Shown here one piece after another: positions 57,906-64,000 of a stretch of DNA of 64,000 nt. Location of the stretch: the NCBI GenBank assembly GCA_011799875.1, contig CM022299.1, forward strand, positions 335,032,409 to 335,096,408, read 5' to 3'. Source of the DNA: Thinopyrum elongatum (lineage: Eukaryota; Streptophyta; Magnoliopsida; Poales; Poaceae). A program made the translations under genes and the position numbers. A model generated the notes under the pieces. The model did not search any database, was not told where the DNA came from, and saw nothing but the letters and a program-made list of their open reading frames with translations. Position 1 is the first letter of the stretch. Each line of letters opens with the position of its first letter.

Positions 57906-58826
57906 CTAACAGCAGGACCTCCATGTGCAAGACCAATTTGTTGAAAACCTAAATATTAGAATGGTTCCTGCAATTGCACAATAATGTGCTATTAGACAAA
58001 GGGCCATGCATGTGTAAACCTCGATTGTAAACCTCAGTGCTTCCCATTGTCTCCCTGCAACACATATAAGGTAGTTAGTGATCAGGTTAAGTGAGGGTTG
58101 GCATGCTATCAGTAAAATATGTTGATGAAAAATAAACACATTGCAGATTCATCAGATTAATTCGAGCCACATGAAAAAGCCATTTATCCAAACTGAGCAT
58201 GATTAAGAACTAGGAAATATAGCAATTGTATATGTTTCTCATGTATTAAGTGTAGCCAAATTTGATTTATTCCTCACATGCATAACGATACAAAATTCTA
58301 CCCACAACAATTGGACATCGCATTGCAGAAATGAACCAAGCAGTTAACTAAACACCACAAAAAAATGAACCAAACATTACCTGAGCACCACATTGCACAA
58401 TATAACATACTCCTAATAGAAGATCAGACAGTTAACCAAACCAAGCATGCTTGACAACTTGGAAATATAGCAATTGTATTTGTTTCTCATGTATTTTGTA
58501 CAGCCAAATTTGATTTATTTCTCACATGGAAGACAATACAAAATTACACCCAGAAGAATTGAATATCACATTGCAGAATTGAACCAAACAATTAACTGAA
58601 CACGATAACAAATTAACTAAACAGTTAATAAGTGAGCACCACATTGGACGACATATTGAACATATACACTAGAGGAATAGATTGCATGGTAAAAGTACAT
58701 AACACAATTCACTAGAATTTGTTAAGGAAAGGCAGGAGCAGCACATGCAACGGGTAAACCAAGCATGCTTAACCGGCGTAGCTAGCTAACTGAACATAGG
58801 TCCTTATAGTGAGCTAATAAGACAAG
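57906..58826. other. CACTA-1 AT-rich spacer with a 249-bp duplication
   Basis: No gene. GGAAATATAGCAATTGTA and the following roughly 150 bp occur twice, 249 bp apart (58212 and 58461). Confidence 0.65.
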
Positions 58827-58911
58827 CTACTCCTCATCGTCGGAGATATCGATGATGATTGGCTCCTTGGACATGGAAGAGGGCGAGGCCTCCACATCGT
58901 GGGTGCCCTCC
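58827..58911 (-). CDS. C-terminal acidic tail of a CACTA-1 gene, cut by LTR F
   Basis: Reading from the LTR F junction on the minus strand, 27 codons are open to TAG at 58827-58829. The tail is EASPSSMSKEPIIIDISDDE plus one E. A hydrophobic PIIIDI core directly followed by serine and acidic residues fits a SUMO-interacting motif. The upstream part of the gene lies beyond the LTR F/G insertions and outside the window, so its identity is unknown. It may be an upstream gene in the same direction as the B3-like gene. The segment is very short, so coding status rests on the motif and the clean stop. Confidence 0.35.
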
Positions 58912-59836
58912 TGATACGTCTCCATCATATCTACTTTTCCAAACTCTTTTGCCCTTGTTTTGGACTCTAATTTGCATGATTTGAATGGAACTAACCCGGA
59001 CTAACGCTGTTTTCAGCAGAATTGCCATGGTGTTATTTTTGTGCAGAAATAAAAGTTCTCGAATTGACCTAAAAATTTATGGAGAAATTTTTTGGAATAT
59101 ATAAAAAACACTGGCGCAAGAATTATCCAGAGGGGGGCCACCCAGAGGCCACAAGCCCTGGGGGCGCGCCCACCCCCTGGGTCACGCCCTGTAGGCTTGT
59201 GGGCTCCCTGGAGCTCCTCCGACCCTAATTCCAACTCTATAAGTGCCTATTCATAGAGAAAAAATCAGAGAGAAGGATTCATTGAATTTGACGATACGGA
59301 GCCACCTCCTGTTCTTCATCGGGAGGGTAGATCTGGGGTCTGTTCAGGGCTCCGGAGAGGGGGATTCGTCGCTATCATCATCACTAACCTTCCTCCATAG
59401 CCAATTTCATGATGCTCACCACCGGGAGTGAGTAATTCCATCGTAGGCTTGCTGGACGGTGATGGGTTGGATGAGATTTATCATGCAATCAGGTTAGCTT
59501 TGTTAGGGTTTGATCCCTAGTATCCACTATGTTCTGAGATTGATGTTGCTAAGACTTTGCTATGCTTAATGCTTGTCACTAGGGCCCGAGTGCCATGATT
59601 TCAGATCTGAACCTATTATGTTTTCATGAATATATTTGTGTTCTTGATCCTATCTTGCAAGTTGTAGACACCTATTACATGTTATGATCCGCATACCCCA
59701 AGGTGACAATAATTGGGATTTTTTCCGGTGATTACCGTAGTTTGAGGAGTTCATGTATTCACTAAGTGCTAATGCTTTGGTCCGGTTCTCTATTAAAAAG
59801 AGGCGTTAATATCCCTTAGTTTCCATTAGGACCCCG
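58912..59836 (+). mobile_element. LTR F: 5' portion of another Athila-like LTR
   Basis: It starts TGATACGTCTCCATCATATC, has the GC-rich hairpin and a CTATAAG box, and is cut at 59836 by G after TTAGGACCCCG. Its sequence differs from the A/G family. The remainder lies right of the window. Confidence 0.75.
59149..59202. repeat. GC-rich hairpin upstream of the TATA box, LTR F
   Basis: Arms 59149-59171 and 59179-59202 pair with a few mismatches (CCACAAGCC against GGCTTGTGG at the base). The TATAAG box starts at 59238, 36 bp later. Confidence 0.8.
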
Positions 59837-61354
59837 TGATACGTCCATTTTGCATCATGTTTTCTTACTGTTATTTATAATATTTTTATGCATAATAATG
59901 CTTTATGGAGTCATTCTAATGCCTTTTCTCTCATAATATGCAAGGTTCACACAAAGAGGGAGAATAACGGCAGCTGGAATTCTGGACCTGAAAAAGCTAC
60001 GTCAGGCCACCTATTCTGCACAACTCAAAATGAGCTGAAAATTCACGGATAATTTTTATGGAATATTTAAGAATTATTGGAGCAAATAACTACCAAAGGG
60101 GGCCCACCAGGTGGGCACAACCCACCTGGGCACGCCAGGGCCCCCAGGCGCGCCCTGGTGGGTTGTGCCCTCCTCGGCCCACCTCCGGTGCCCCTCTTCT
60201 GGTATATAAGTCATTTTGACCTAGAAAAAATAAGGAGAGGACTTTCGGGACGAAGCGCCGCCATCTCGAGGCAGAACTTGGGCAGGAGCACTTTTGCCCT
60301 CCGGCGGAGCGATTCCGCCGAGGGAACTTCCCTCCCGGAGGGGGAAATCATCGTCATCATCATCACCAATAACTCTCCCATCTTGGGGAGGGCAATCTCC
60401 ATCAACATCTTCAACAGCACCATCTCCTCTCAAACCCTAGTTCATCTCTTGTGTTCAATCTTTGTACCGGAACCTTAGATTGGTGCTTGTGGGTGACTAG
60501 TAGTGTTGATTACATCTTGTAGTTGATTACTATATGGTTTATTTGGTGGAAGATTATATGTTCAGATCCATTATGCTATTTAATACCCCTCTGATATTGA
60601 GCATGATTATCATTTGTGAGTTGTTACTTTTGTTCTTGAGGTCACGGGAGAAATCTTGTTGCAAGTAATCATGTGAATTTGATATGTGTTCGATATTTTG
60701 ATGGTATGTATGTTGTGATTCCCTTAGTGGTGTCATGTGAACGTCGACTACATGGCACTTCACCTTATTAGGGCCTAAGGGAATGCATTGTGGAGTAGTT
60801 ATTAGATGATGGGTTGCGAGACTGACAGAAACTTAAACCCTAGTTTATGCGCTTCTTCGTAAGGGACTGATTTGGATCCAAAAGTTTAATGCTATGGTTA
60901 GATTTTATCTTAATACTTTTCTCGTAGTTGCGGATGCTTGCGAGGGGGTTAATCATAAGTAGGAGGTTTGTTCAAGTAAGAACGTCACCTAAGCACCGGT
61001 CCACCCACATATCAAATTATCAAAGTAGCGAACACGAATCAAACCAACATGATGAAAGTGACTAGATGAAATTCCCGTGTACCCTCAAGAACGCTTTGCT
61101 TATCATAAGAGATCATTTTGGCCTGTCCTTTGCCACAAAAGTATTGGGCTACCTTGCTGCATATTATTTCTTGTTACCGTTACTTGCTCGTTACAAATTA
61201 TCTTGCTATCAAATTACTCGTTACTTATAATTTCAGTGCTTGTAGAGAATACCTTGCTGAAAACCACTTGTCATTTCCTTCTGCTCCTCGTTGGGTTCGG
61301 CACTCTTACTTATCAAAAGGACTACGATTGATCCCCTATACTTGTGGGTCATCA
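59837..61354 (+). repeat. 5' LTR of G
   Basis: 1,518 bp, TGATACGTCC..GGGTCATCA. TATATAAG at 60203. Confidence 0.92.
60113..60170. repeat. GC-rich hairpin upstream of the TATA box, LTR of G
   Basis: Arms 60113-60136 and 60147-60170 pair except at two positions. The stem base is CACAACCCACC/GGTGGGTTGTG, unlike CACAAGCC/GGCTTGTG in A and F, so both arms have changed together. TATA box 33 bp later. Confidence 0.85.
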
Positions 61355-61365
61355 AGGATCTTTTC

Positions 61366-61383
61366 TGGCGCCGTTTCCGGGGA
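61366..61383 (+). promoter_or_regulatory. Primer binding site of G
   Basis: TGGCGCCGTTTCCGGGGA, one mismatch (T for G) to the tRNA-Asp complement. Confidence 0.8.
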
Positions 61384-61461
61384 GTGAAGCGCTCTTGGTA
61401 AGTGGAAATTGGTAAGGAAAAATTATTACTATGTGCTGAAATTTATTGTTACTTGTTACTA

Positions 61462-62713
61462 TGGAGAACAATCCTTTGAGGGGTTGTTCGGGGTATCTTC
61501 ACCTTGACCGGAACCACAATTAGTTTCCCCTCAACCTACTGCACCCACTAAAAATATTGGTTATGAAATTCCTTCGGGTATGATAGAACTACTGCTAGCT
61601 AATCCTTATGCTGGAGATGGAACCGAACATCCTGATATGCACTTGATATATGTGGATGAAATTTGTGGATTATTTAAGCTTGCAGGTTTATCCGGAGATG
61701 AAGCTAAGAACAAGGTTTTCCCTTTATCTTTGAAGGGTAAAGCATTGACATGGTATAGGCTATGCGATGATATTGGATCTTGGAACAGGAATCGATTGAA
61801 ATTGGAATTTCGCCAAAAAATTTATCCTATGCATCTAGTTCATCGTGATTGGAATTATATATATAATTTTTGGCCTCGTGAAGGAGAAAGTATCGCTCTA
61901 GCCTGGGGGAGGCTTAAGTCAATGTTATATTCATGCCCCAATCATGAGCTCTCAAGAGAAATTATCATTCAGAATGTTTATGCTCGGCTTTCTCGTGATG
62001 ATCAATCTATGCTCGATACTTCTTGTACTGGTTCCTTTATGAAGAATACTATTGAATTCAGGTGGGATCTTTTAGAAAGAATTAAACACAACTCTGAAGA
62101 TTGGGAACTCGACGAAGGTAAAGAGTCAGGTATTAATCTTAAGTTTGATTGTGTTAAATCTTTTATGAATACCGATGCTTTTCAAAAGTTTAGTACTAAA
62201 TATGGACTTGACTCTGAGATAGTAGCCTCTTTTTGTGAATCATTTGCTGCTCATGTTGATCTCCCTAAGGAGAAGTGGTTTAAATATCACCCACCTGTTA
62301 AAGAAGAAACTACAGAACCGGTAATAGCTAAAGATGAAACTATCATTTATAATGTTGATCCAGTTGTTCCTACTGCTTATATTGAAAATCCACCTTTCCC
62401 TGTTAGGATAAAGGAACATGCTAAGGTGTCAACCGTGGTCAACAAAAGTTATATTAGAGCACCTAAACCTGCTGAACAAATCAAAGTAGAACTTAGTTTT
62501 GCTATGGTTAAAGATCTCTTGGTAGAAAATATAGATGGGCATGCTATTTACTTCTGTGATGAAGCTGCTAGAATTGCTAAACCCGATGAAAAAGATAAAC
62601 ATAGACCTGTTGTTGGCATGCCTGTTATCTCAGTTAAAATAGGAGATCACTATTATCATGGTTTATGTGACTTAGGTGCTAGCATGAGTGGTATTCCTTT
62701 TACCTTATATTAA
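61462..62713 (+). pseudogene. gag and start of protease of G (broken)
   Basis: The start MENNPLRG at 61462 corresponds to that of A, but a missing base near 61480 throws the frame off. From 61580 an open frame of 377 codons covers the capsid core (KGKALTWYRLCDDIGSWNRN, WPREGESIALAWGRLKSM), a linker absent or altered in A, and the protease start GLCDLGASMSGIPFTLY. It ends at TAA 62711-62713, where A has CAA, so this is one point mutation. The linker VKEETTEPVIAKDETIIYN shows what the A copy lost near 1600. Confidence 0.88.
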
Positions 62714-64000
62714 GAAATTATGAATGATATAGCACCCGCTGAAATAGAAGACATAGATGTTACTATTAAACTTGCTACTAGAGACACCATCACACCATTG
62801 GGATTGTTAGAGATGTTGAAGTCTTGTGTGGGAAAATAAAATATCCTACTGATTTTCTAGTTCTGGGTTCCCCGCAAGATGACTTTTGTCCCATTATCTT
62901 TGGCGGATCTTTCTTGAGCACCGTTAATGCTAAAATAGATTGTGAGAAACAAACCGTCGGTGTTAGTTTTGGTGATGAGTCTCATGAGTTTAATTTTTCT
63001 AAGTTCAATAGAAAACATCATAAGAAAGAATTGCCTAGTAAGGATGAAATAATTGGTCTTGCTTCTATTGCCGTGCCTCCTACTGATCCACTAGAACAAT
63101 ATTTGCTAGACCACAAAAATGATATGCATATGCATGAAAGAAATGAGATAGATAAAATTTTCTTTGAACAACAACCTCTACTTAAACACAATTTGCCTAT
63201 TAAAACTCTAGGAGGTCCTCCTCCACCTAAAGGTGATCCTGTGTTTGAATTAAAACAATTTCCAGACACTTTGAAATATGCTTATCTTGATGAGAAAAAG
63301 ATATATCATGTTATTATTAGTGCTAACCTTTCAGAACATGAAGAAGAAAGATTATTGAAAATTCTAAAGAAGCACCAAGCTGCTATTGGATATACTCTTG
63401 ATGATCTTAAGGGCATTAGTCCCACTCTATGTCAGCACAAGATTAATATGGAACCTGATGCTAAACCCGTTGTTGATCACCAACGACGTTTAAATCCTAA
63501 AATGAAAGAAGTGGTAAGAACTGAAATATTGAAGCTCCTGGAAGCAGGTATAATCTATCCCATAGCTGATAGTAGATGGGTGAGTCCCATTCATTGTGTC
63601 CCTAAGAAGGGAGGTATTACTGTTGTTCCCAATGATAAAAATGAACTTATTCCACAAAGAATTGTCACTGGCTATAGAATGGTAATTGATTTTAGAAAAT
63701 TAAATAACGCAACTAGAAAAGATCATTACCCTCTTCATTTCATTGATCAAATGCTAGAAAGACTATCAAAGCACACACACTTTTGCTTCCTTGATGGATA
63801 TTCTGGTTTTTCCCAAATACCTGTTTCACAACCTGATCAAGAGAAAACCACCTTTACTTGTCCTTTTGGAACTTATGCTTATAGACATATGCCTTTTGGT
63901 TTATGCAATGCACTTGCTACCTTTCAAAGATGTATGACTGCTATATTCTCTGATTTTTGTGAAAAGATTGTTGAGGTTTTCATGGATGATTTTTCCGTTT
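62714..64000 (+). pseudogene. protease C-terminus and reverse transcriptase of G, open to the window end
   Basis: After the TAA a one-base deletion near 62800 shifts the frame. From about 62840 a single frame stays open to base 64000. It includes the protease flap side (FGGSFLSTVNAKIDCEK), RT motifs GIIYPIADSRWVSPIHCVPK, RMVIDFRKLNNATRKDHY, FLDGYSGFSQIPVSQPDQ, MPFGLCNALATFQRCM, and the polymerase box FMDDFSV at the very end. RNase H and integrase must lie beyond the window. Compared with A, the arginine codon at the place of A's TGA (2786) is intact here. Confidence 0.88.

Larger units (their letters stand above)
41161..58911. mobile_element. CACTA-1: En/Spm-type transposon interrupted by CACTA-2; right end outside this segment
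   Basis: The left terminus CACTGGTACATCGAGCTGC is followed by about 130 bp that are roughly 85 percent identical by eye to the left end of CACTA-2. 45-bp subterminal repeats follow. After CACTA-2 (ends 57078) it continues with TGTGTGCG-type subterminal sequence, a B3-like terminal gene part and further AT-rich DNA, until LTR F starts at 58912. The right terminus is not in view. Flank before the left end: TAA. No transposase is visible. Confidence 0.75.
59837..64000 (+). mobile_element. Element G: Athila-lineage retrotransposon, same family as A, truncated by the window end
   Basis: A 5' LTR (59837-61354), primer site, gag-protease and RT are collinear with A. The frame has only about one stop and two single-base shifts before it opens into RT and runs to base 64000. 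It is thus less decayed than A and is inserted in LTR F. Confidence 0.9.

Noticed and set aside
58834..59028. Minus-strand frame crossing the CACTA-1 / LTR F junction
   Set aside because: It is a chance fusion across an insertion border and is out of frame with the acidic tail read at 58827-58911.

Overview
The window reads as intergenic DNA of a large grass genome, most likely Triticeae (wheat, Aegilops or barley). Its elements resemble an Angela/BARE-type copia element, Athila-lineage gypsy elements with tRNA-Asp primer sites, a Tat-lineage gypsy element with two RNase H domains, and Triticeae-style CACTA transposons. Family names come from pattern memory, not a search. I found no convincing single-copy host gene, no tRNA or rRNA gene and no CRISPR array; essentially all 64 kb is transposable element in nested insertions.

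The nesting is defined by target-site duplications (TSDs) readable at most junctions. The oldest visible layer, D, is a non-autonomous Athila-like element (37801-41160; its 5' LTR starts left of the window). Athila-type element A (1-37800) was inserted in D's LTR. A was then hit by a PIF/Harbinger transposon H (3409-5859, TSD TAA), by an unclassified TG..CA element C (8094-25226, TSD CCTAC) and by a copia element (28578-37342, TSD AGATT) in its 3' LTR. C was itself hit by the Tat-type element B (10114-23486, TSD GTGAT).

To the right, D is interrupted by a CACTA transposon (CACTA-1, from 41161). CACTA-1 contains a related transposon, CACTA-2 (41790-57078, TSD ATT). CACTA-2 contains a small LTR element E (52420-56961, TSD GTTTT) that looks like a non-autonomous partner of B. 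CACTA-1 is broken again at 58912 by LTR F, and F at 59837 by Athila element G, which runs off the window inside reverse transcriptase.

Main coding content: B has a gag-pro-pol frame of about 2,114 codons on the minus strand with three nonsense codons, plus a spliced gene on the opposite strand. The copia polyprotein is open except for one stop. A and G carry broken gag-pol. H carries only the Myb/SANT-like ORF1, with no transposase. Both CACTA elements carry minus-strand genes whose last exons look like a B3 DNA-binding domain, and CACTA-2 has a second, plus-strand gene of similar type; neither shows a transposase.

The most interesting signals are: the B3-like genes kept at the same place in two CACTA elements together with exactly periodic subterminal repeats; the intron-containing antisense gene of B; a GC-rich hairpin placed about 35 bp upstream of the TATA box in three LTRs, with changes on both arms that keep pairing; and a spacer module of B that is amplified in its small partner E.
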